Assembly (NCBI GenBank): GCA_950295325.1
Contig: OX485804.1
Location: 3,348,001-3,412,000, forward strand
Origin: Polytrichum commune
Lineage: Eukaryota > Streptophyta > Polytrichopsida > Polytrichales > Polytrichaceae
Length of the DNA: 64,000 nt
Reading direction: 5' to 3'
Positions 1-12,400 of this stretch are shown piece after piece. The position numbers and the translations under genes are program-made. The notes under the pieces are model-generated. The model searched no databases, was not told where the DNA came from, and saw only the letters and a program-made list of their open reading frames with translations. Each line of letters opens with the position of its first letter. Position 1 is the first letter of the stretch.

Positions 1-491
1 GGCTAATTAGCAGCTCTTCCGATAGCCAGGTGCAGAGTTCCATAATGTTTCCTTCATGCCGCTTTACATATAATCCAGACTTGAGACATACTAGTACGAC
101 TCATAAGCTTTGTACTAACATTACTGAGCAACTTCGTGGTTGCAATACTAAAACACTGACCCTTTTTTGACTGCACTTTTCGATTCTAGTGTCTTATCGT
201 CTATGCGACACACCTTGTTCAGACAACAATTTCTACATGACTAATATTTAATTGTTCGCCATGCACGCACATGTAGCAAATTTTGGGAAAAGGGAATGAA
301 TGTCGAGCATTTCAACATACATGCATGCTAACTGCTTTCATAAAACTAGTAGGATTCCGGTTTTTGGATGTGCAATTGCAATGTAGTGGCATCTTTCTCC
401 GACTTTTGTTAGCACAAATGCATCATTGATAGCCGCAAATAGAGGTTGTCAGGTTTGTACATGGTCTGGATATCTCTACTAGATTGTTCAG

Positions 492-845
492 GTTCTGAGC
501 ATATTGCTTGACATTATGGGGAGAGAGTTGATAATTGTTTCTATGGAGATGCTCCAGAATAACACTCGACTCTCTTCGACCTTGAAGAATGGTGACAGGA
601 TACGGTGCTTCGAAAGCCTGCAATTAATTCTCGCGCACATCGAGGCGTGCACTCAGAGCCACTGCCAGTTTCATAGCTATGGCTGTGGAATGATGGCACG
701 ATATGAGTGCACGGATAGGCACTGTCATACTGCGGTTACAGTCTTTCCTTTTTTGACTGAATCTGCTGCTGAGAGTATCGAATTTATCTCAAAGCATGTC
801 AACATTCGAGAAGTAGCAGGACATTTTCAAGAAGAGAAACAGCAA
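492..845 (+). CDS. Probable internal exon of an unrecognised gene
   Basis: An open stretch of about 118 codons begins right after a plausible acceptor (TTGTTCAG at 484-491) and ends at a canonical donor (CAG-AAACAGCAAG then GTAAGT at 846). Reading in phase 0 gives a hydrophobic start (VLSILLDIMGRELIIVSMEM), then a Cys/His-rich centre with CTQSHCQFHSYGC and YECTDRHCHT, which could be a zinc-binding module. I do not recognise the family; TAZ-like and SINA-like fingers were considered and the spacing does not fit either. No neighbouring exons could be linked with confidence, so gene extent and strand rest only on splice signals and open frame. It may equally be a chance open frame. Confidence 0.35.
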
Positions 846-959
846 GGTAAGTCGAAGTCTTGCCTTACTGGACAAGGAGCAGAATCTTTCAAATCAAACA
901 TTACTTGAACAGCATTTGTACCTTTGGGTCACATAATTTAGATATGTGGGTTTGATGAG

Positions 960-3900
960 GTCAATCTCCTCCATCGAACTGCTATATTTGAGTGCTATAT
1001 GGCATGAATTGAGATTATAAATGGACACCAAAAAGACACGTTGCAATCAGACCTTGTGCACATAATAAGTTAACCTTTCTAATGAGATGAAATTGGCTTA
1101 AACTCTTTATTGCCAAAGAGGCCTCCACAGGGCCTTTTTCAAAAAGGGATGCCGCCTTGTCTTCATATGCCCCCCACCACTCGACATGGCAATTATTCAA
1201 TGTTTCAAGAATAGATATGTGCAATTCTTGTTCAATTTCTTTTTTAATTTGAATTTTTTTTGAAGCTAGTGGAAGGTCACTAAGACTTGTCAAGGAACAA
1301 GTTTTTCTTGCTTGTGGGTATTGTCCATTGCAAGATCAACCATCTTTAGTAGTGTGGGCAACACCCCGAACCAACCGTGTTTCAAAATTGTCATGCATTG
1401 TGCGAGGCACTCATTATCCATTCAATGAACTTTGACCACCTTTAGAATAGGCATATGACCTGCAAACTTGGAAATTCAAACTCTCACATATGTGTATTCT
1501 AGATTTAAAAATGATTTCAAATTTAATTGGACTTTTTTATTCAAATTTAGAAATAATCACTAGCTTCCCCAACTTGCAACCGTTGGGTCTTCTCAAATTT
1601 TGTTGAAACGAAGAGATTCCAATGTAAATTTGAAAGCATCTTCCCATACCTTCATAATGGAGTTGGTTTCCACATACAATTGGTTCACCCAAAAATATAT
1701 GTTGGGTAATAGTGGCCTGAATTGTCCCTGACATCAAGGGTGGTGTGAAAGTTCCAAGTTCATTTGAATGCACCCTTTGACAATAAAGGTTTAAAGTCCG
1801 GGAAGCCAAAAAGGTTATGGAACTAGAAGTACATCAAGATGGCGTTAAAAAGGCCCTAATTGAGTGCAATGGCCTCAATGACATAGCAACTACTATGAAC
1901 TTGATGGTTCAATTGGAAGAACCACTTGACATTGACTAGTACTACATTACGAAATAGGCCCGAAAGAAACCTATCTCACAAAAGTTAGCGGTTAACACAA
2001 TCAGGAGGGTCTATGAGATTACTCAAAGCCAAAGAAAATCTTCCACTTTGCCCTCTTATGCCTATCAACTTTTGCCTATCAACTCTGATATTGAAACTTG
2101 AAATGATAATCTTTGTGGTTTGTAATTCCTAAATAAAAGAGACAATTATGAAATCAATCCGACCCACTTGTGAAAAAAAATAAAAATCGTAGCTTTGAAA
2201 GTGCCTACCTACATGATCATTTGTGAAGAAAAAATATCTTCACTTTGATAACAACCAAGATGATTAAAACATAATTATGAGGAAATGGTTCACTCCCGAT
2301 TCGAATAGTTGCTAACCATTATAGGTATTTTTATTTGGATGTTGAATATCCTAAGAGAAGTGGGTTAATTGGAAAATGCAACCATTTTCTATCCAATATG
2401 CAATTGCAATATGTAATAAGGGGCCTTACAAGTAGTAATTGTGCCATGTAAGCCAAACTCACATTATCAATCATCATGAGCACTTCAAGTATCTAGGTAC
2501 ACATGACACGGGTTTTGTGACCCTCCCATTAACTTAACCCACCTTCAAGGACAATGAGGACATGTTTGTCCATTATGTAAGCCCTAAAATATCATTATTT
2601 GAATCTCATCTTTGAACGATTATTCCTACCGAAGGAGTGTTGTATTCATCACAAGAAGAAACCATTGCTTCTCGATGAATATTTTATTGTGCCAAGGTGA
2701 TGGAATGTGGTATGCATTCATGCAAACTTCCTTGATTGATGATTCGTAGTGACTACGTAAACGCATGCATTGGGAAAGTGAAAACATAATGAGTTATTCT
2801 ATAGTACGGGATGGGTTGGTTTAAGATGTGTTGACTCTAGAAATTATTTTCAAGATCCCGAATTGGTCACTTGTAGAGTCGAGTTTGAATGAATCCACTC
2901 TCAACTTGTGAGGGACTTGCTTTTACAAGAGTCCTTTCATCCATGACTGATGCCTATTTCTTTAACGACTTCATCGTTCTAGTTGTGTCACCTATCAACT
3001 CTTGCATAAATTGCGCACACCTATAATGAGAGCTTTAGAAAATTCACATGCTAATGCTAGACCAAGAATGTAAACAAATTAGGAACAACATTTCCAAAAA
3101 TAGATAATCAACAAAGATACACGTTTCATTGACTTTGTGGATACCCGATGCTGTTTGCTTTGTACAAAGATATAAACACGTTTGATGTTTATTTTTTCGG
3201 AGAAAGAAATGATTGATGAGACTTTTAATTTGAGTACATGCAAGTTTCCTTGTTACAAGTACTTGGAAATTAGGCGTAGAATTTTATTATAATACATAGA
3301 ACATGATCCTCACCATATAATGAAATAATTTAAAATAAATGTGCTCATGTAGGGTGTTTTTTTCCCTTTATAAATAATTAGTCCAAAATTTCAGGGAATT
3401 GCTTATAAAAACATATATTATAGGTTGCAAATATAAGGATATAGCTAGGAATTGATTAGTAAGTAAGGAATATGGTTGGGACAATCGAGACAATCAACTG
3501 AATTAGTATATGGAAGTTTAAGTTTATAGTCAAGATTGCTTGTACAAAACCTAGCTGTCTACTTTGGACAAATATCTTATTCGCAATAATAAAATTTGAT
3601 AATCGGTGCTAAAAGTTTTCAATAAAATTTACATTATTTATAGAAAAATATATAAATAATAAAACAACTACCATAATTCAAAGAATTTTTAGATTTTGCA
3701 ACAAAACCTATGTGAAGATTTCATGCAATATATACATTTCATATAACACTGCGCAACATGTTAAGCTTGGTTTACGGGTCCAACATTTTGAGTGCATATT
3801 TTGGAGAATATAGTGGGCATAATACATGACACACTCGTGATTCAATCTAAAACGTGAGTCCTTTCTATGTGCTCTCGGAATATGTGCCAAGTCCATCCCA

Positions 3901-4290
3901 CCAAAGTAGGGAGCTATCAAAGGATACGTATTATCCAAACATTGTAGAATGTGAAGACCGTATCTACAAAGACCCACTGCTTGGTACTAGTAAACGTTAT
4001 GTTCTTGTAAAGGTGTTCAATATAAAATGAAATACGGTGATCACGATTCACCACTTTGGCTACCACAATAGAACGAAGAAACATTAGCACATGAGACATG
4101 GCTAAATTAAAGCCCCCTCATAAATATCTGAGCTAAATGTCTAATTGGGTTACCAAACAGCCAATGAGCCAGCCCACTGTTCCCTCAAGATAGAAGATAC
4201 TACTCTTATCAAACGTTTCATCCATATCTCATCCAAATAGGGGATGAACCTACTTAATTAAGGTCTCTGTCGGTACCACGTCACTCAAGT
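960..4290. other. Intergenic, AT-rich, no recognised gene
   Basis: No convincing coding region. Short open frames at 1015-1293 and 1537-1809 (minus) show no clear motif; the first has a WWGAY..LAIKSLSQ stretch loosely like the hAT transposase C-terminus, which I treat as unproven. From about 3240 to 3690 the DNA is strongly AT-rich with many short A/T runs. This is probably old, decayed transposon sequence. Confidence 0.5.
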
Positions 4291-4359
4291 GGAAGGTACC
4301 TCCCATTTCCTACCTACCTGTTTAGGTCAGTAGGAAGTAAAGAAGCAGGAGGTCGCAAA

Positions 4360-6465
4360 AGGAGACCTAGTGCGCTGTCGCGATGGATTGTCCCAAGCTT
4401 CGCAATCCAGCAACACTTCTTGTCTCCGGATCTTCTCCTCTTCCCAAATCCTGGCCCTGCCGCTTCTCCCGATGCTTTAATGCATCTTTCCCTCTGTCGT
4501 AGCTTCAATTCGATCCTAAGACCGCGCGATTTGACGGCCTGGTTGCTTAGAGCAACCTCCTTTTATGTTCTGCCAATTGGGGGTCTGCCTCGGGTTTGTT
4601 GCGTTATAGCAGTGGAATTCCCTGAGGAAAGTTTCGTGGACGGGACGGTGGAGTGTTCAGTTTATTGGAATCCTTGTGTGAAATTTAAAGTCCGTCGCGT
4701 GGACAGAATTTGGTGCTTCGCTTCGTGAACGACGGTGGACGCGATTCGTGTGCAGAAATTCTGCTTCCAGCTTCAGGTTGTTGTTGTTGTTGTTGTTGTT
4801 TGGTGATGTGATCCGATTCTCTTAGTTCATGTTGAATTTGATTCGGTCTCTGGGGACAAAAACTCAGAATGGTCAAGGGTGTGTGTATGTTGAAAGTGAC
4901 ATGGCGGGTGATGATGCTTTTTTTCCTCAGCATTTTATAGTGTTGTAAGGGAATTGGTTAAATCTTATCGCCGCAGTAAGGGATATTTTTGCGCAATTCA
5001 GCATAGAATGAGATTCATGTGAAGCGTGTTTGTTGAACATCCTTGATGAACAGCCGCATTGGTTTTTCGTTGCAATCTGAGGGTAAAGGTAGATTCTGAA
5101 GGTAATAAGGATGTCCAATTTGTAGGTATGATGTGTTATTTTTCTTATTCTGGGATTGATTTTCTATTGGAGCGATGTGCATTGTCAAGTAAGTGACAAG
5201 GAGGTGCAGATGTTATGCTCTTTTTTCTAGGTCCGACTGAACTGAATAATTCACCTGAATTCTTCAGCTGTTTAAGTTAGGTTACCGTCTCTGGCCCCTG
5301 AATTAGTTGAGGTCACTGATGTATGTGCTTTATTAGTTTCGTGAATTGGCTTGTCCACCGGAATCTTTTAATGTTATCAATACATGTAACCTGCAATGCG
5401 AATTTGCTCGCTTACGTTTACGTAGAATTGTTTGTGGGCATCTTTCCCTATGAGATGATGGTCTGAGTTCTTTCATGCTTTATAGGTCCCTTCTTGATAA
5501 ACTCTTTGGTCGTATAGAACGTTCCTGTGAACAGGGACATCCATGCAACCGATCCTTCGAATGTAAAGTCATTTGTGTTCTCCATACCAATGATGGCATC
5601 CAATCTCATTGATATTTCAATAAGTGAATCTACCAGAAAAGCATCAAGCGGTGGAATAACAGAATATATATCTCAGTTACTTAGAAGTGAAGCATCTGTC
5701 TGAGTTTATCTTCCGTTTCTGCATTTCCTGCTGCCCCAAAATGAATAAAACATTTACAGCATTAATACCAACGCCGGGAGATAAAGCTATTCATTATTGT
5801 TCGGACCATGTCAAAGGCTGGATGACCCCAAGGCAGCCTTTTTATCTAAAGGCCGAGACCCAGTGTCACAAAACTCGTGGAAAGTTTGATCCATCAAGGA
5901 GTCCACGTTACTATTGTGATGTGTGTCTGCCTTGAATGATGATATAGATGTTTTTGGAATAGTTTCTGTTGACATTTGGTCCCTGCGTACCCACTAAGAG
6001 TTTGTGAATGTGAATGCTGTATTTGTAGGGGCAGAGCATTGCTCCAGATTCCCCCACAGAACATGCCTCAACTAAGTGCCAAGTTGGAGAATACATCATG
6101 AAGTTTAAATCAAAATTTGTGGAAGACAAAGGGTCAGATTCTTTAACCTTCAGTGGAATTGGCCGAAATCATGAGGATCTGACTTGGAATTTATAGTCAT
6201 AATGGGCTCACATGAGAAGACAACCAATATCTGTTGTTTTTCCTACTTCTCTCAATGTATAATGTAACGCACACCATGCAGTCATTTCAAATCCTCTAGT
6301 CTTATGCTTCTCTAGGCTTTGTTGGAAAGTAGGTCCAGTGAGGAAAGAGGATAGTGTGAGAAGACAACTAAACTTCACATGTATTCAGTGGAATTGCAAC
6401 ACTAAGCTGAGTTAATATCTTTGCAGGTGAAATATGGTTTCATTGACTTATAAGGATGCAGCCAA
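4360..6465 (+). promoter_or_regulatory. Promoter and 5' leader region of the ATXR7-like gene
   Basis: Base composition changes at about 4,360 to a GC- and CpG-richer stretch (to about 4,760), as expected around a transcription start. A (GTT)n run sits at 4777-4801. The first coding exon is preceded by an acceptor (TTTGCAG at 6420-6426) and by an in-frame TAA at 6451, so most of this interval is expected to be spliced 5' UTR. Possible upstream reading frames are present: 4420-4728 (102 codons), one starting near 5590 (MMASNLIDISISESTRKASS, ends at a TGA near 5703) and a short ATG at 6455 that overlaps the main start. If the alternative acceptor GATGCAG at 6455-6461 is used, an N-terminal extension would be possible. 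Exact exon borders here are not resolved. Confidence 0.5.
4777..4801. repeat. (GTT)n microsatellite
   Basis: Eight GTT units in the presumed 5' leader of the ATXR7-like gene. Simple slippage repeat; no function inferred. Confidence 0.9.
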
Positions 6466-9400
6466 ATGGCCATAGAAGGTCCCTCTTTTCATGGAAGTTG
6501 CAATTATCATGACTCCCATGGACCTAGCTATGAAGAACCTTCACATTGTTCGATCTCCAGAGAACTTGCACATTCAGAAGTCATAGGTACAGGTTGGCAT
6601 GGTGGGTCACTGAAATCAGGTGACCCTGTCCTCAATCCAAGTTCAGATTCACCAAGGTATCATAAGGTGGAGAAGCATGATGATGCTGAGAAACTCAAGG
6701 CTCCTGCAGTAAGTATGGACTTGAGGACGACTGAATTGACTAAAACAAAATGTGACAGTGAGGAAGGTAAGGTTGACAAGGGTGGGAGAAAGGACATTTG
6801 TACTGAAGAAATTGATACTCTTCACCTTGATGCTGGTACAGTAAGCAATTCTGGATGGAAGTGCTCAGATAATGCAAGGGTGAATGAAGGAGCTGACTTG
6901 AAGTGGAAGTATGGGATTGCATCTGCTGAAATGATGATATCTGAACCTCCTCAGGAATGTGCAGGCATGGGTGAGTGCAATAAGGTTCTTAGGGAAGGAG
7001 AGTTACATGAGTGCACAATTTCAGACGAAGGGATGCAAGACACACTTTGTCCTAGTGATATCTGTATATCAAAAATCCAGCTGCAGCAGCCCACTCCAGG
7101 GAGCCATGGTTCACAGAATCTGAGTTGCTTGAGTGAAGAAAAGTCTACAAGCATAGGAGGCCCTTCTAAGATGTCAAAGCCTGTGCATGTGGAAGGAGCT
7201 GATAACGAGCCTCTTTTAAAAAGCAAGAGTGAGCCTTCTCAAGAGTCTTCGGGTGTCTACAAGCCCAGTCAAGAGGAAGGTGCCACTTTCTTGCCTGAAG
7301 GTGGTCTGGCAGTGTCAAGTGCTGTTGGTGGTGATGGTTGGGTTTATTATAATGCATACCGACAACTGACTACTCCCTACACCATTGATGCACTGAAGGA
7401 AGGTTTCGCAGTCGGTTATTTACCTGGTGAACTATTCTTGTACTATCGCCAAGCAGGGAAGTATTCTGAACCAGTTGAACTGAAATCAATTGTTGGAGGA
7501 GCACCAGCTGTTATAGAAACTGGCAATGTGATATCACAAGTGCCTTTACAACAGACATCGTGGCAGGTAAATTCTAACAGAGAAGTTTCATCTGTGCCTT
7601 CTGATAGATCACAGTCAGCCTGATACTTGTATCCATTCACAAGACTTGGCTGGGTCTTGTTGTGTGATCAAGTAAATCATTTTTCTTGTACTTTTTCATT
7701 GTTGCCAACTTCATTGGTCTAGGTTCTTTGGCTGTACGTTTCCTTTATTGCCTGTATACATATTCCAGTGTCAACTAGGTAACATTGTCTCAGTTCACTC
7801 AACTTAGACAGTACTGATCTATGAAGTTGGGCGTTAGAGTCTTCTGGGATTGCTCCATGTGAAATGGCTGTTAAAAGAGGGACTTGCTTTCTCCTAATTA
7901 CGGTTATTTGTCGGCATCGTTCCGTTTCTGCATGTTATTGGAGACAGAGTAAGGAACAAAGATTCAATCAGTTGTTTGAGCTGTTTCATGACTAGTGGTT
8001 GCAGATTAGAAAGGAAGTCTTGGTGAATAGCACAATGATGAATAGATGAAATGGTGATATTAAGCATCTGTAATCACCTCCATACTTCTATCCTCACGTC
8101 TTCTATATCTTTAAGATTGTAGGTTGTTTTGTTTGCATCTTAGTCTGCATCAAATGTCTTGGGACCTGGGGCTCTACAGGGACGTTCTTGGCACCCCTGG
8201 AAAGCCTTGATGAGGAGGGGTGCGCCTATTTTGGTTTTGTAACATTGGGATTAAAGTGGAGGGGAGATGCTGAGTATGAGTACTTTCTATGTTAGAAATT
8301 CCTGAAAGTAATGTATGCAATAGTTAAAAAATTTAAATCTTTTTCTTTTTCTTTTTGTAAGTTTTTCTTTTACTAAAAGGATGCTCAAAAGTATGTGTTT
8401 AATAGAACAGGTCGCACAAGTCAGTTCTGTAGATAATAACCTGTACAAATCTTTATTTACAAGTACCCTGTAATGTTGATGTGGAGCATCCCAGAGTCCT
8501 CATAAATGATTGTGATTGTGTTTCCTGTTTGGATGCTACGCTTTCCTCTTTAGGTTCTTCAGTAGTTAGACTTGAGTACACTGGGTTGTTATATGTTTAT
8601 CTTGTTGTAGATAAGATTCACGGTTGTTGATGATTGTCTATCAGGCTAGGAGTGAAGTACAACAATGTATTCAAAAGGAGGGCCAAGTAGCATCAACATC
8701 TTCAATGGCAGTCAGACATCCTATAAAGATGTGTATTCGCACAGAAGAACAGGTACTAGTTTTGGGCCAAAACTTATTGGACTTTAAAATCTCTGAGAAA
8801 CAATATCATGGATTTGGCTTGGTTTTTGCCCCAATTTACCAGATAATGTGGATCACGTTGCGACATGCACAGATTTTTATTAAGGCGTTTCCGTTAGCTT
8901 GCAGGTTTGGAGAGAGCTGTGTTGGGAATATATAGGAGCGGATGGATGTATGCAAGGACCTTTCTCCCTCTGGCAACTTAGTCAGTGGCTTGTTAATAAG
9001 TACCTTTATGATACTCTGGAGGTAATGTACCTGCAAAGCACTTCCGTTATATTCTCTGACCACAATTTTGTCTATAAATATGTAATCAAATGGGGAAGTA
9101 CAAATTAATCTTACTTCTATAGCTCGCTTCTAAATCATAAGAGGGATATCAGCAGTTTATTCTTTTGATAGGTGGATGATTTGGTCAGTGGAATTTCTGA
9201 CATTGCATCTGTTAGTGTTTGTTAGTTCCCCCTACTGGAGATTACCATATTACAAGCACCTTCTCTTCTCTTCTTACTGACGTGGACATCTGCACTCTGT
9301 TTGTGGTTTTAACATTCTTCTAATGCTATTCCAGATTTGCCATTGTGAAAGGATTGTAGCACCTACTCCTCTTGGAATGCTAGTGGATGCAGCAACAAGG

Positions 9401-12400
9401 GGAGTCCTTTATAAAATTACATCTGCAACTAAACTTAGCTCTCCTCCACCAGACTGTGTGGCAAGCGTTCCACTGGCCAATTCTCAGAATAATTCACGAT
9501 CTATAACATTGAAGACTGCCCAAGAAAAACTTCATGGCCTTGTCATGGATTCAGTACTCAAGACTTTAATTTATGGAGTTATCCATAAGTCACTGGATGA
9601 AAGGATAGAATCACGGAAGCAGGTACTCAAAGCTCCTGTCATAGTAGATGGACGAGGATCTTTCCGACAGGATCAACAATTACATGAAAGCACTCTAAAT
9701 GGGGATGTGCCACCGGGTTTTGATCGAGTAAGTGCTTCTTTTATCTGTAACCACTGCTCCGTGTGGAGCTTGCTGGCTCTGCATGAGAAAGGCTTGTCTT
9801 TTTTGGGACCGACTCAATGAGTATGAGAAACGGGTCTCCCTGAAGTGTTACTTTTTGGAAACTGTCACTAGTTTCTCTTTTTTACTGTTTGAAAAATGTA
9901 TCATCACAGGCTCGCAATGGGAGGCCTGCAATGGCTCCCAAAACTGTTGGACCAAAATTTGTGGAGCCTTCCATTAATTTTGAGGGACATACACGACCAC
10001 ATCAAGATTACAAGACCAAGTCATTCAGCTTCGCAACCGTTGCTCCTACTCACCCCTGTTCAACATTGGTAACTCTTTTTCCCTGTCTGTTTCCATGGTT
10101 GCCAATGGAAGTTTCACTCCAGTGTTCACTGTATCTGTTGTTCTCTGAATGTGAAATGCTGAACAAAATACTTCATTTCTTTCTGTCATTTAGTGGCAAT
10201 AATATTGTTAATTGTTACTCTGTCCCAAAATGATTGTTCTACCCCCCGGAGTTTTATGTCCCCAAATGATTGTCCAAGTTCAAATGTTTATTGATTTTGT
10301 TGATGTAGAAAATTTTGCCAAACAATCTGGTGTATCAAACAATTTCTACAACAAAATCAATAAACATTTGAACTTGGACAATCATTTGGGGACATAAAAC
10401 TCCGGGGGGTAGGACAATCATTTTGGGACGGAGGGAACACTACAAGTTGATTGGATGTAATACATGTCCTCTTGTTTCCCGAGTTGTTACACCGGTTACG
10501 TATCCTTGTTGTTATGTGAGTTATGTAAGAAGAACCCTGTTTTTGACTTGATTTGTACAGCCACGAGGATTGAACAGCCCTTCAGGAGCTCAACCAAGGG
10601 ATGCTCCAACTGGTTCCTATGGCTCTTCTCCAGCAACAAAGGGTAATAGTTATGTCTTGTCAGGTACTTCTGAATTGGGCATACACTTTCAAGATTGAAT
10701 TGGATCTCCTATGCCTTTTGGAATATGTTTGTTCTACACCTTTTCCATATATGTAATGTATTCATGTCACTTGGAGCTTCAAGTGAATTTCAAATGGAAA
10801 TCATTGCACTCTTGTGAAATGTGAATCTATGGAGTTCATTCTCCCTCTTTGCACAGCTTGTAGTTCTTCGCTCACAATTTATAGTGCTACTACATTAACG
10901 AGGTTATTAATAGTTAAGGATATTGTGGCACGAAGAACCTATTAATGTGCATAGTTTTCAGAGCCTTCTGTACTTTGATGCTCTTATGCATTGTGGTATA
11001 GTTCCCCTCTGAAATCTCAGTGGTGTTCCTAGACTTTCGTTATGGAGTTGTAGGAGTTATAACATCTTCTAATGTAAAACACTTGTCCTTCCCTTGTAGG
11101 CATTCACAGGCATCCACATCAGGCTATGTCTACTTCCCCAAGCACATCGCAAGGAACACCATTCCAGCAAAGGTTACTACTGACAAAGCATGCTATAGAG
11201 CCAATAGTTAAGAAAATAGCTGTTATCAAGAAGGGCGAGACCTTGCGGGATAGCAGCAAAGCAACTACTTATCATAAGTCACCCTCAAGTCAAGTACACA
11301 GTTCCAATCCTGCTTGTTCTGATAAGAAAGTCGGCAGTGAGGTCAAGAAGCACATCACTGAGGTTTACAGACGAAGACGTAGTGTAGACACTGATTATAG
11401 CTTTTTAGACTCAGATTTGGCTCCAATGGTGAGGGAGGAATCTAGGACTTCTCAGAAGAAGAGAGTACTGTTGAAGGAAGAGCTACACGAAGATAGTGGT
11501 GAATCACGCAAGAAGGTTAAGAAGCTAAAAGTTGACCACAAGGACGAAGGAAAACCTAAAGGACAGTCCACTGACACTGAAGAAGTCAAAGACGAGAGAG
11601 AATCTGCAGTTACAACGATAGTGGAAGTGAATCTGCAAGAAGACAAGACAGTAGAAAATGCGAAGAAAAAGAACAAGAAGAACAAGAATGCTGGGGAAAG
11701 GCATGCAGACCCAACTGTTCTCTCTCAAAGGGGTAGGCTTCAGCAGCTTGTGCATGGGCAGGGGAAGCGGAAAGGTGTAGAAAAGAATAAAACTGAAGTG
11801 GTTGATACTGAGACTTCCCCTCCAGAGAAAAGAAGACACCTCACCAAACAAGGTCGTAAGCTGGAGAAACGAATACTAGAAGACAAGACTGAGGTAATTG
11901 ACAGTGTCAAAGACGAGGAAGTGGAGGCAAGCAACTTGTTTTTTGAGAAAAGTGAAGTGGAGAAAGATCAGCATGTCAGGAAAGAGGAGGAGCTCAATCT
12001 TAAATCAGCACAAAGTATCAAGTCAATCTTCTGTCAAGGCAATAGTATAGTGAAAGAACATCCAGCTGATGCTAACGCCAGTAAAACAGCTGCTTATGAT
12101 AGTGCAAGCCTGATGCCATCATCATCAAAGGAGGTGACAGATTATCCGGAAATTTCAATCTTACCCAATGAAATTAGCTCTGATGATTTGCAGCTTGAGA
12201 AAGTGCCTGACTTAGTGAAAGATAGAACAGCAGAGGTATTAGAAGGCTCAGATGAAAATAAAAACATTACTTCCAATAGGCATCACATGGCTGTAAAGAA
12301 GGTTATGGTCAAGAAATACTCGGTTCTAAAGCCGAAACAGAAGAAAACTTCATCTGTACAAAACAATCTTGAAAAGCAGGGAGAGGCTGTGAAATACAAA

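Noticed and set aside
1015-1293. hAT transposase fragment (WW...LAIKSLSQ)
   Set aside because: Similarity is limited to a few residues and no element ends were found.
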